From contig JALHQT010000003.1 of assembly GCA_022841825.1 (NCBI GenBank), positions 186,001 to 250,000 on the forward strand: DNA of 64,000 nt. The letters run 5' to 3'. A program made the translations under genes and the position numbers. The stretch comes from Anaerolineae bacterium (GTDB taxonomy: Bacteria; Chloroflexota; Anaerolineae; Aggregatilineales; Phototrophicaceae). Below the pieces are notes generated by a model. That model made no database searches and was not told the origin of the DNA. It saw nothing but the letters and a program-made list of their open reading frames with translations. Within the stretch, counting starts at the first letter, position 1, and the number at the start of each line of letters is the position of its first letter. Of the stretch, positions 9,045 through 17,082 are shown one piece after another.

Positions 9045-9503
9045 GCTTTCACCTCATCGCAGCAGAAATCGATAAGTATCTGCACGGGCGACAAGACACC
9101 CCGCGCAGCCGCCTCATCAAAGGCGGATTGATGGAGAGCATAACGCGGCTATTCACGTTGTGCCAATGTTCGTACAGGTGTGGATAGCGGCGGACGGCAA
9201 GGAGCCGCTGTTCGGCATTTGGGCGAATCAGCACATCGACTCGAACGTGCGCGCGACCGTGCTTTCAATGCAGAGCCAGACCGACGCATAAGCGGCTCTG
9301 AACTGCCGACGACGCACCACGAGGAATAAAGTCGGAATCGCCACTCCGCCACAGGACGGACGAGCCTGCGGCGCATCTCCTTTATGCTTGCGGCATCGCA
9401 AATCAGGGATGAGGAATGCGCGATGAGTAGGGCGTGCCACACAATCGGGCTGCGCAAGGAAAACTCATCACCCATCACTCATTCACTTTCCACCGAGGCA
9501 GGC
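9045..9503. other. Divergent intergenic region without a gene
   Basis: 459 bp separate the sugar-binding protein gene (leftward) and the secreted repeat protein gene (rightward). The ORFs in the track here are short and lack family features. A loose inverted pair, GATGAGTAG and CTCATCACCCATCACTC, lies at about 9422-9482. Promoters for both flanking genes must lie here, but I could not fix a convincing -35/-10 pair. Confidence 0.5.
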
Positions 9504-10805
9504 ATGTTCAGCATTCTTCGCGGCATCGGCATCTTCATCATTCTCACACTCATCGGCGTCAGCACCACCTCTGCCCAGCGCGAGGCGACGGGGGAAGACG
9601 GCAGTTACTCGATCAGCGGCATCCAAACGGATGGCACTCCATACAGCGGCGCGCTTTTTCTGACCGATGTCATCGGGCAGGAGCCTCTGATGATTGCGAC
9701 CGGGCACTTCGAGACCCCCTATCGTGGCATTGGCTATGTCCTTGAAGGTGTCGCCGGAATCGTCTATGGGGGGCAGCAGTGTTCGCTCGGCATGTATCAG
9801 CTTACGGATCATGGGATGCGCGGCATCTGGTCGATGCCCACGCTCGACGGCGTACGCGCGCAGGAAGCGAGCGTCACCGACTTTGAAGAGGGCGCAAGTA
9901 TCCTCACGTTCAATCTCACCAGTGTGCTGGGTGAGGACAAGGCGCAGTTTGGCGACCTGGTGCTGGAAGACAGCGGCGAGACCGCCCGCGTCACGATGAC
10001 CATCGGAGGCGAGGAATACCTCGGCACCGGGCTGGTGGTCTCCGACATCCTGGTGGTCGCTTATGGCGATGCGGCGTGCGGTGTGAGCGCTTACGACACG
10101 CCAGCGCCGACTGTGCTCGATGGCTTGAATACACGCTGGGGCAGCGATGTTACTGCGCAGGAACGCGGCGAGATGGCGTCGCTCGCGGGCGACTATGCTG
10201 TCGCGGGGACGAACCCGGATGGCAGCGCCTACCAGGGCGCGCTCACCATCACCAGCGAGACGTACCATCACACGTTCACCTGGCAGATCGGTGAGACGAC
10301 CTACACAGGCGTGGCGCTGCTGCGCGGCGGTGTGATGGGCGTTGGCTTTGGCGGCGAGACCTGCGGCGTGACGACTTACAACATCTCGCAGGCGGGGCAT
10401 CTCGACGGCGACATCTTCTTCCCCGGTTATGAGCGGCAGGGCTGGGAGACCGCCGAGCGTCTTGATGCGGTTGTGGGCGCGTATGGCGAACGGATTGCAG
10501 GCAGCTATCGCGTGGTGGATCGGCAGAACCCCAGCGGCGAACGCTTCACCGACACTGACATTACGGTTACGATCACACCTGTCAGCGACGAAGGACATGG
10601 CGCGCTCTACGATGTGCGCTGGGATTTCCCGGATGACACATTCATGAATGGCATTGGCATCTACCTGTACAACACGCTCTCGGTCGGCTTCGGCGGGGAA
10701 CAGTGCGGGGTGGTGGCGTATGAAGTCTCAGGCGGCGCGCTCCGCGGCGGATGGGCGACGGTTGGCGGGCGCGCGCTGGGGACGGAGGACGCGCAGGCGG
10801 GGTAG
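9504..10805 (+). CDS. Secreted protein with about four tandem beta domains, unknown function
   Basis: About 433 residues. The start at ATG 9504 gives a clean signal peptide (MFSILRGIGIFIILTLIGVSTTSA); the ORF track begins 120 nt earlier. The mature part consists of about four repeats of roughly 95-105 residues. Each opens like GSYSISGIQTDGTPYSGAL or GDYAVAGTNPDGSAYQGAL and closes with a block such as GVGFGGETCGVTTYNIS. The conserved Cys and Gly pattern (GG..CGV..Y) recurs in every unit. No enzyme motif is seen and I do not recognise the family. It is probably an extracellular beta-rich protein. GAGG before the ATG supports the start. Confidence 0.7.
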   Translation: MFSILRGIGIFIILTLIGVSTTSAQREATGEDGSYSISGIQTDGTPYSGALFLTDVIGQEPLMIATGHFETPYRGIGYVLEGVAGIVYGGQQCSLGMYQLTDHGMRGIWSMPTLDGVRAQEASVTDFEEGASILTFNLTSVLGEDKAQFGDLVLEDSGETARVTMTIGGEEYLGTGLVVSDILVVAYGDAACGVSAYDTPAPTVLDGLNTRWGSDVTAQERGEMASLAGDYAVAGTNPDGSAYQGALTITSETYHHTFTWQIGETTYTGVALLRGGVMGVGFGGETCGVTTYNISQAGHLDGDIFFPGYERQGWETAERLDAVVGAYGERIAGSYRVVDRQNPSGERFTDTDITVTITPVSDEGHGALYDVRWDFPDDTFMNGIGIYLYNTLSVGFGGEQCGVVAYEVSGGALRGGWATVGGRALGTEDAQAG

Positions 10806-10813
10806 GAGACTTA

Positions 10814-10880
10814 AGGGGGCGGAGCCATGGCTCCGCCCCTAGGGAATCGTCGTCGTAGGGACGCCATTGATGGCGTCCGC
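10814..10880. repeat. Pair of GTAGGG-family palindromes
   Basis: The first palindrome is AGGGGGCGGAGCC-ATGG-type (10814-10841), with the inverted halves GGGCGGAGCC and GGCTCCGCCC. The second is GTAGGGACGCCATTGATGGCGTCC (10855-10878). The spacer AGGGAATCGTCGTC carries GAATC, the complement of the GATTC word seen in other paired copies. It lies between the convergent ends of the secreted protein and isomerase genes and may serve both as a transcript 3' hairpin. Confidence 0.8.
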
Positions 10881-10888
10881 CCATTTCT

Positions 10889-12346
10889 CTACTTATGCCA
10901 GTACGTGCTCCAGCCCAGGTATTTGTTGAACGCTTCGTTCACGCTCGCCGCCACGTTCGTCTGGTTAATCGTGACGTGGTGCTCATACCCATTGTCGCAG
11001 ATGTACGCCAGCAGCTCCTGGAAGCGCGGCACCTGGACGACGCCGTAGCCACCGAACGTGTTGATCGGATCGTCGGTGAAGACGCCTTCGCCCGTGTAGG
11101 CGATGATCTTGCCGTTGAAGTCGTCGGTTGAGATGCGCAGGTAGGTGAAGGGGTTCTTCTTGACGCGCCCGTACATCGTGCCATAGGTGTTGTCGATGCC
11201 AACAGACCCGGCGATGATTTCCTGGTAGGTCATGACCGGGATGTCATCCACGAAGACATCTTTCGGCAGGTTGGAGCAGTGGAAGACGACGCCCTTATCC
11301 GGGTCATCGCCGTAGTTGTTGTTCCAATCGACCAGCGCCGACGGACGCCCGGACGCGAGCTGAAGCGCCAGCATCGCCAGCGCGCCGACGATGTCGGTCT
11401 CGCACGCCGAGGGATTGAGCTTGTTGCTGCTCATGCTCATGAGCGTACAGGGCACGACGCCGAAATATTCTTCCATCGAGGTCCAGCACTGGATCGCCGT
11501 CGCGTCGAGCAGGTTGTCGTCCATCCAGCCATCCAGCACGACGCCGAACTTCGCCATGCGATACAGCGAGAGTTCCGGCACACCCTGGGTGCGCGCATAG
11601 TTGCGAATTTCGCCCAGTTTCGCCTGGACGCGCGCATCTTCGTCCGTCAGCTTCCCGATCCGCCCATAGACTTCGGACAGATCGAGCGTCTCGACGCTGA
11701 TGCCCGCCTGATCCAGCAGCTTTTCGCTGAAGCGTACGGTCTTGAATGCCTCCGGACGCGCGCCCATCATGCCCATGCGCGCCGTGCGCATCCCGCGCAC
11801 CACGCGGCAGACGGCGGCGAAGTTTTGCAGGTCGCGCATGAAAGCGGGCGATTCCGGGTCCATCGTGTGCAGGCTGGTCAGCGTGTAGGGGATGCCGTAC
11901 TGCTTGAGGTTGTTGCAGGCGCTCATTTTGCCGCAGAAGCTGTCGCGGCGGTGCTTGAGATCCATCTTGGTCGCGTCATCGGGGAAGGCGTGGATCAGCA
12001 CGGGGACGTTCAGCCCGGCGTAGCGCAGCGTATTGGCGATGGCGCGCTCGTCGCCGAAGTTCGGCAGCGTCACTAGCACGCCGTCGATCTCGTCACGGTG
12101 CTCGCGGAAGAGGTCAGCGCACAGGCGCGCTTCCGCCAGCGACTCAATCGAGCCGACGTTGGTATCCGCTTCCGGGGTGATGATGACGCGGATGCCCGCT
12201 TCCGCCAGCACGCGCAGGATGATCTCGCGTCCTTCGCCTGCCAGCCAGTGCGGGAAGAAGCCGCGATTGCCGACGATCACGCCGAGCGTGACGGGGCGGG
12301 TGTTCAGGCGAGAGGCGGGGAGGACTGAAGGTTGTGGAAGAGCCAT
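10889..12346 (-). CDS. L-fucose/L-arabinose isomerase family protein
   Basis: A 485-residue protein of FucI-like length. The N-terminal domain begins VTLGVIVGNRGFFPHWL and includes VLVTLPNFGDERAI. Family blocks include MGARPEAFKTVRFSE and the acid/Asn cluster of the C-terminal half (CWTSMEEYFGV, then NPSACETDIVGALAMLAL). FucI and AraA enzymes interconvert aldose and ketose sugars with Mn2+ in the cytoplasm. Related enzymes also act on other sugars, including sulfoquinovose, so the substrate is left open. Its neighbour is a sugar ABC operon, consistent with sugar catabolism. AGGAG precedes the ATG. Confidence 0.8.
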   Translation of the reverse strand: MALPQPSVLPASRLNTRPVTLGVIVGNRGFFPHWLAGEGREIILRVLAEAGIRVIITPEADTNVGSIESLAEARLCADLFREHRDEIDGVLVTLPNFGDERAIANTLRYAGLNVPVLIHAFPDDATKMDLKHRRDSFCGKMSACNNLKQYGIPYTLTSLHTMDPESPAFMRDLQNFAAVCRVVRGMRTARMGMMGARPEAFKTVRFSEKLLDQAGISVETLDLSEVYGRIGKLTDEDARVQAKLGEIRNYARTQGVPELSLYRMAKFGVVLDGWMDDNLLDATAIQCWTSMEEYFGVVPCTLMSMSSNKLNPSACETDIVGALAMLALQLASGRPSALVDWNNNYGDDPDKGVVFHCSNLPKDVFVDDIPVMTYQEIIAGSVGIDNTYGTMYGRVKKNPFTYLRISTDDFNGKIIAYTGEGVFTDDPINTFGGYGVVQVPRFQELLAYICDNGYEHHVTINQTNVAASVNEAFNKYLGWSTYWHK

Positions 12347-12458
12347 ATTCTACTCCTGAAGCATTCTAAATAAGGATGCGCAGGAGTGTAACGCGCGCGC
12401 AGGCAAAAGGGGTATGGATTGCCCGACATCCTCCACGCGCGCCTGGGTTTCCGCCGCC

Positions 12459-14618
12459 TTAGCCCTCAAACGTGACCGTGCCGAAACTCGCTTTCATGAA
12501 CGCTTCCTGCGAGGAGACGGCGCGCTCGCCGGGCTGCGGCGCAAGCCGCGTGTAGCTGCCGTCGGCGTTCAGCATCCACGCCTGCGTGTTGTCCGCCAGC
12601 GAGGTTGCCAGCACGTCGAGCGCCTGCTGCTGCAAGCGTGGGTCGAGCAGCGGGAAGACGACTTCGACGCGGTTGTAGAGATTGCGCCGCATCAGGTCGG
12701 CGCTGCCCAGGTAGACGCGCTGGTCAGCAGGCGCGTTGGCGAAGTAGAAAACCCGACTGTGTTCGAGGAAGCGCCCGACGATGCTGCGCACGCGGATCGT
12801 CTCGCTGTAGCCGGGCACGCCGGGACGCAGGCAGCACAACCCGCGCACGATCAGGTCGATCTCCACGCCTGCCTGCGATGCCTGATAAAGCTTCTGTATC
12901 ATCAGGTCTTCTTCAAGCTGGTTCATCTTGAAGATCAGGCGGGCGGCTTTTCCCTCGCGGGCGGCAGCGATCTCATGATCGATCAAGTCCATCAGCGTGC
13001 GCCGCAGGTATTCCGGTGCGACGAGCAGTCGCTTGTAGGTCGTGGTGGGCGCGAATCCGGTCAGGCGGTTGAACAGACGCAGCGCATCATTGCCGATCTC
13101 GCGGTCGCAGGTCAGCAAGCCGATGTCCGTATACAGGCGGGCGGTGCTGGCGTTGTAGTTGCCGGTGCCCAGGTGGACATAACGGCGCGCGCCGTCGTCT
13201 TCTCGGCGGACGACCATCGTCACCTTGGCGTGCGTCTTGACGGGCAGCTCTTCGACCCCGTAGAGGACATGGACGCCCTTTTCTTCCATCATGCGCGCCC
13301 ACTCAAGATTGTTCTCTTCGTCAAAGCGCGCCTTCAGTTCGACCAGCGCCGCCACCTGCTTGCCATTCTCACGCGCCTTGAGCAGCGACTGCACGATGGG
13401 CGAGTTACGCCCCACGCGGTAAAGCGTCGCTTTGATCGCCAGGACATTCTCGTCATTTGCCGCCTGCTCAAAGAACTGCTCGACCGCTGCGAACGAGTCG
13501 TAGGGGTGATGCAGGAGCCAGTCGCGTTCGCGGATGGCTGCGAAGATGTCCGGGTAGTTTTCGATGCAGCCGGGGACGCGCGGGATATAGGCTTCCTGTT
13601 TCAGATCGGGACGGTTGACGCCCATCAGTTCAAAGAGCGCGCTGCCGCCCAGCGCCCCATTGACCTTATAGACATCGCGCTCAGGATGCACCTTGATCTC
13701 TTCGACCAGCTTTGTCAGCGCTTCCGGGCTGGTGTTCTCCATGACTGCCAGCCGGACGATGTCGCCGAATTCGCGGTCGCGCAGGCTCTCCTGGATGACG
13801 AGGTTGATCTTGCGGTGGTCTTCGCGCTCGTTTTCGTAGTCGATGTCGGCGTTGCGGGTGACGCGGAACGGCGTTTTTTCAAAGACGATCATGCCGGGGA
13901 AGAGCAGGTCGAGGTTGTGGCTGATAATGTCTTCCAGCCAGACGAAGGTGTCTTTGATGACCTGCCCGCCGTAACGCTTGAGGATCGGTTCCAGCGCGAT
14001 CAGGCGCGGCAGTGAATCCGGGATCTTCAGGCGGACAAATTCATCATCTTCGCCGCTTTTTGTCCCTTCGCGGCGCAGACGAATGGCGAGGTTGAGGCTG
14101 AGGTTCGAGATGAACGGGAATGGTCGTGCGTGATCGACCGCCAGCGGCGTGAGAACCGGGAAGACTTCTTCCTCGAAGTAACTGCGGATCGCTTGCTTCC
14201 AGTCCTCCGCCATATGCGCAATCTCGAGGATGGCGACGCCTTCTTCCGCCAGCCGGTTGAGGACATCGTGAACCAGTACACGCTGCTCATGCATCAGTTC
14301 GCCGACTTCCTGACGAATTCTGTAGAGCAGCGGCTCTGGTTGAATCCCATCCGGGCGGCTGGTGCCCGCGCCCGCGTTGACCTTATTGTGGAGATATGCC
14401 ACGCGCACCATGAAGAATTCATCGGTGTTGTTGCTGACGATGGCGAGGAACTTGATGCGTTCCAGCAGCGGCAGCGAGCTATCGCGCGCCTGCGCCAGCA
14501 CACGACGGTTGAACTCGATCCAGCTCAACTCGCGGTTGATGAATGTTTCGGGCGTCAGCGCGGGCAGTAGCGCCTGCATCTCTTGGGTGTCAATCGACAT
14601 GGTATAGCGCCTGGGCAT
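12459..14618 (-). CDS. ppk1: Polyphosphate kinase 1
   Basis: A 719-residue protein, typical for PPK1, which reversibly moves the gamma phosphate of ATP onto polyphosphate. The N-domain opens FINRELSWIEFNRRVL. The autophosphorylated histidine is His463 in PVKTHAKVTMV, and the second catalytic histidine is His620 in FLEHSRVFYF; both match the E. coli KIHAK and FLEH sites. IKATLYRVG and LGTGNYNASTARLYTD are also family signatures. An ATG at 14600 (MSIDTQ) is an alternative start. It is divergent from asnB, and no ppx gene is present. Confidence 0.95.
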   Translation of the reverse strand: MPRRYTMSIDTQEMQALLPALTPETFINRELSWIEFNRRVLAQARDSSLPLLERIKFLAIVSNNTDEFFMVRVAYLHNKVNAGAGTSRPDGIQPEPLLYRIRQEVGELMHEQRVLVHDVLNRLAEEGVAILEIAHMAEDWKQAIRSYFEEEVFPVLTPLAVDHARPFPFISNLSLNLAIRLRREGTKSGEDDEFVRLKIPDSLPRLIALEPILKRYGGQVIKDTFVWLEDIISHNLDLLFPGMIVFEKTPFRVTRNADIDYENEREDHRKINLVIQESLRDREFGDIVRLAVMENTSPEALTKLVEEIKVHPERDVYKVNGALGGSALFELMGVNRPDLKQEAYIPRVPGCIENYPDIFAAIRERDWLLHHPYDSFAAVEQFFEQAANDENVLAIKATLYRVGRNSPIVQSLLKARENGKQVAALVELKARFDEENNLEWARMMEEKGVHVLYGVEELPVKTHAKVTMVVRREDDGARRYVHLGTGNYNASTARLYTDIGLLTCDREIGNDALRLFNRLTGFAPTTTYKRLLVAPEYLRRTLMDLIDHEIAAAREGKAARLIFKMNQLEEDLMIQKLYQASQAGVEIDLIVRGLCCLRPGVPGYSETIRVRSIVGRFLEHSRVFYFANAPADQRVYLGSADLMRRNLYNRVEVVFPLLDPRLQQQALDVLATSLADNTQAWMLNADGSYTRLAPQPGERAVSSQEAFMKASFGTVTFEG

Positions 14619-14722
14619 AAGGTCAAACTCACAGTGATGCCGGATTGTAGGGCATCAGAACATAAGCCGTCCACCAAGAATACGGGTCTCTTGTAATATT
14701 TAATCAGAACTTAAAACTCGTT

Positions 14723-14780
14723 CGTGCGCAAGAACTCCTCTGACAAGAGGCGCGTGCGCAAGAAACCTTTACCAAAAGGC
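14723..14780. repeat. Two 30-bp tandem units, each with a small hairpin
   Basis: The word CGTGCGCAAGAA occurs at 14723 and again at 14753, exactly 30 bp apart. Each is followed by a short inverted pair: CCTC-TGACAA-GAGG in the first, CCTTTaccAAAAGG in the second. It lies between the divergent ppk1 and asnB genes. The hairpin sequences differ while their form is kept, which suggests conservation of structure. The effect on either gene is unknown. Confidence 0.6.
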
Positions 14781-14841
14781 ACGCCTCCAGGCGTCCGCTA
14801 TAATGGCACTTTGTGCGGCTGCGGACAGAGGCGGGTAACCG

Positions 14842-16860
14842 ATGTGTGGCATTGTGGGCATGGTCGATATGCGCGGGCATGGGCGGGCGGATGAGGCGCG
14901 CGTCCGGCAGATGGCGGCGGCGATCCGCCATCGCGGACCCGACGGCGATGGCTTCTTCTCCACGCCCGATGTCGCGCTGGGGATGCGCCGCCTGAGCATC
15001 ATCGACGTGATGGGCAGCGACCAGCCGCTCTACAACGAAGACCGAACGCTGGCGCTCGTCTTCAACGGCGAAATCTACAACTACCGCGAACTGCGCGAGG
15101 GATTGGCGGCGCGCGGGCACCGCTTTCACACGGCGGGCGATGGCGAGACGATCCTGCATCTGTACGAGGAATGCGGCTTGGATCTGTTCGCGCAGCTTCG
15201 CGGCATGTATGCCATTGCGCTGTGGGACAGCACCCGCGCCCGGCTGGTCGTCGCCGTCGATCACATCGGCATGAAACCACTCTATCTGCACGAACGCGAT
15301 GGCATGACGTACTTCGCCAGCGAGGTCAAGGCGCTGGCAGCGGTGGGTGCGCCGGAGCGCGCCCTCAACCTGGAGACGCTCGATACCTACCTTTCGTTCG
15401 GTTATATGATCGGCGAGGAGACGCTCTTCGCGGGGGTGCGACGGCTCATGCCGGGGCACGCCTTGGTCATCGAAGGCGGCGCGGCGAAGACGGTGAAATA
15501 CGGCAATCCGGGCACCCCTACGGGCGATCCTGTAGGGACAGGGCATGCCCTGTCCGCAATGTCTGCGAATGGAGTGGACGCGGTAGGGCGGACGAGGCGC
15601 GCCTCGTCCCTACAGGAATCCTCTTCGCACCCCGCACCACGCACCCCGCACTCGCCAGAAGCAATCATCGCCGATGCTCGATCCCTCCTCCAGGCGTCCG
15701 TCCGCCTTCACCTGCGCAGCGATGTGCCGCTCGGCTTGTTCCTCAGCGGCGGCGTCGATTCGGCGGCGATGCTGGCGCTGATGACGCGCGAGGTGGGCGG
15801 GCGTGTGCTGACGTACACCGTCGGTTATGTGGGGGAGACGCCCGACAACGAACTGGAACAGGCGAAGCGCACGGCGGCGCACTTCGGCTCGCAGCATGTC
15901 GAGCGCATCATCACGCCCGACGACTGGTGGGATGCGCTGCCGCGCTACGTTGACCATCTCGACGAGCCGGTCGCCAATTCGTCGGCGGTCGCCCAAATGC
16001 TGCTGGCGGAGGAGACGGCGAAGCACGTCAAAGTGGTGTTGACTGGGCTGGGCGGCGATGAACTGTTCGGCGGCTATGCCAGTCATCGGATGATTCCCTG
16101 GTTGGTGCGGACGCACGAACGTCTGCGCGCCTTCGAGTGGTTCGCGGCTCCGCTCGGCGCGCTGGAGGCGCTCTACCCCCGCATGAAGAACTATCGTGTG
16201 ATCGGCGCGCTGCCGACGTACCTGCCACGCCTCCGGCAGGTGCTGCTGCCGGTCGCCGACGGCTTGCGACGGATGCTGTCGTATGATGGCATGGTCATGA
16301 GCGACGCGCTGCGGGGCGCATTCTACGGCGCGGATCTGCGGGCGGCGTGGGGGCGGGCGCAGCACAAGGAGCGGACGTTCGCGGGCATCCTGGCGCGGAG
16401 CTGGCACGACGATCCGGCGGATACCGCCCATGCACTGATCCAGAACACCTGGCTGCACGGCAACGCGCTGCTCTATTGCGACAAGGTGACGATGGCGCAT
16501 TCGCTGGAAGCGCGGGTGCCGTTCTTCGATCCGGTCATGCTGCGGTTCGCGGCGGAGACGCCGGTCGATGTGCGAATGCGCGGCAACAAGTACATCCTGC
16601 GCGAGGCGATGCGCCCGTACCTGCCGGATTTCGCGCTTGAACGCCCCAAGCAGCCCTTCAGCACGCCGATCCGCGGCTGGTTCGACACGACGCTGCGCTC
16701 GCGCATCGCCGAGGTGCTGTTGGATGGCGGCGCGCGCGTCCGCGCGTACTTCGACCGCGCTGGCTACGAGCGCCTCGTTCGCGCGCACATGGACGGGCGC
16801 GCCAAACACGAAGAAGTCATCCTCCGTCTGCTGCTGCTGGAGCTGTGGCTCAAACAATAG
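14842..16860 (+). CDS. asnB: Asparagine synthase (glutamine-hydrolysing), with in-frame repeat insertion
   Basis: A 672-residue protein. It has an N-terminal class II glutaminase with nucleophile Cys2 (MCGIVGMV) and the RHRGPDG and FNGEIYNY motifs. The C-terminal ATP-pyrophosphatase domain carries LFLSGGVDS (302-307) and GLGGDELFGGY. The protein makes asparagine, or an amide in a related pathway, from aspartate, glutamine and ATP. Between the domains, residues about 221-272 (GNPGTPTGDP through TPHSP) are encoded by dispersed palindromes. The segment is in frame and stop-free, and explains the extra length over typical AsnB. The C-terminus LWLKQ has a relic copy downstream (18763-18833) ending LWLRGK. 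Confidence 0.9.
   Translation: MCGIVGMVDMRGHGRADEARVRQMAAAIRHRGPDGDGFFSTPDVALGMRRLSIIDVMGSDQPLYNEDRTLALVFNGEIYNYRELREGLAARGHRFHTAGDGETILHLYEECGLDLFAQLRGMYAIALWDSTRARLVVAVDHIGMKPLYLHERDGMTYFASEVKALAAVGAPERALNLETLDTYLSFGYMIGEETLFAGVRRLMPGHALVIEGGAAKTVKYGNPGTPTGDPVGTGHALSAMSANGVDAVGRTRRASSLQESSSHPAPRTPHSPEAIIADARSLLQASVRLHLRSDVPLGLFLSGGVDSAAMLALMTREVGGRVLTYTVGYVGETPDNELEQAKRTAAHFGSQHVERIITPDDWWDALPRYVDHLDEPVANSSAVAQMLLAEETAKHVKVVLTGLGGDELFGGYASHRMIPWLVRTHERLRAFEWFAAPLGALEALYPRMKNYRVIGALPTYLPRLRQVLLPVADGLRRMLSYDGMVMSDALRGAFYGADLRAAWGRAQHKERTFAGILARSWHDDPADTAHALIQNTWLHGNALLYCDKVTMAHSLEARVPFFDPVMLRFAAETPVDVRMRGNKYILREAMRPYLPDFALERPKQPFSTPIRGWFDTTLRSRIAEVLLDGGARVRAYFDRAGYERLVRAHMDGRAKHEEVILRLLLLELWLKQ
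15504..15652. repeat. Composite palindromic repeat insertion inside asnB
   Basis: The segment contains two GTAGGG-family palindromes, GTAGGGACAGGGCATGCCCTGTCC (15532-15555) and GTAGGGCGGACGAGG-CGCGCCTCGTCCCTAC (15583-15613). A half of the GCAC heptad family, TTCGCACCCCGCACCACGCA, runs on to GCAC (15624-15651). Both families otherwise occur between genes in this window. Together they encode a Gly/Pro/Ser-rich linker between the two AsnB domains. Confidence 0.85.
16797..16850 (+). repeat. 54-bp direct repeat at the asnB 3' end (left copy)
   Basis: The stretch GCGCGCCAAACACGAAGAAG... through AGCTGTGGCT is matched at 18767-18820 with one mismatch (CTC versus CTG). The right copy lies beyond the TPR gene. 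The two copies bracket 16851-18766, marking that block as an insertion or duplication product. Confidence 0.9.
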
Positions 16861-17082
16861 TCCATTAATTGATCTCAATCCAAGCACAGAGGCGAATCAA
16901 GTATCTGAGTTTCAAATTCTTGCAGAAACCTTAATGATTTCGTCGTGTGAGGCTGTTGCACATGCTATATAAGAGGATATATTTTGGGCAGGTACCTCTG
17001 GCTGATATTACATTTGTACGCTCTTCCATTGAGTTGGGGTAACAAGCTTTGTCAGTGATTGCAGGTTGGGAAGCCAAGTAGC

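Noticed and set aside
15504-15652. asnB frameshift or assembly chimera
   Set aside because: The reading frame is open across the segment and both domains keep their catalytic motifs. The inserted sequence matches genomic repeat families of this window.
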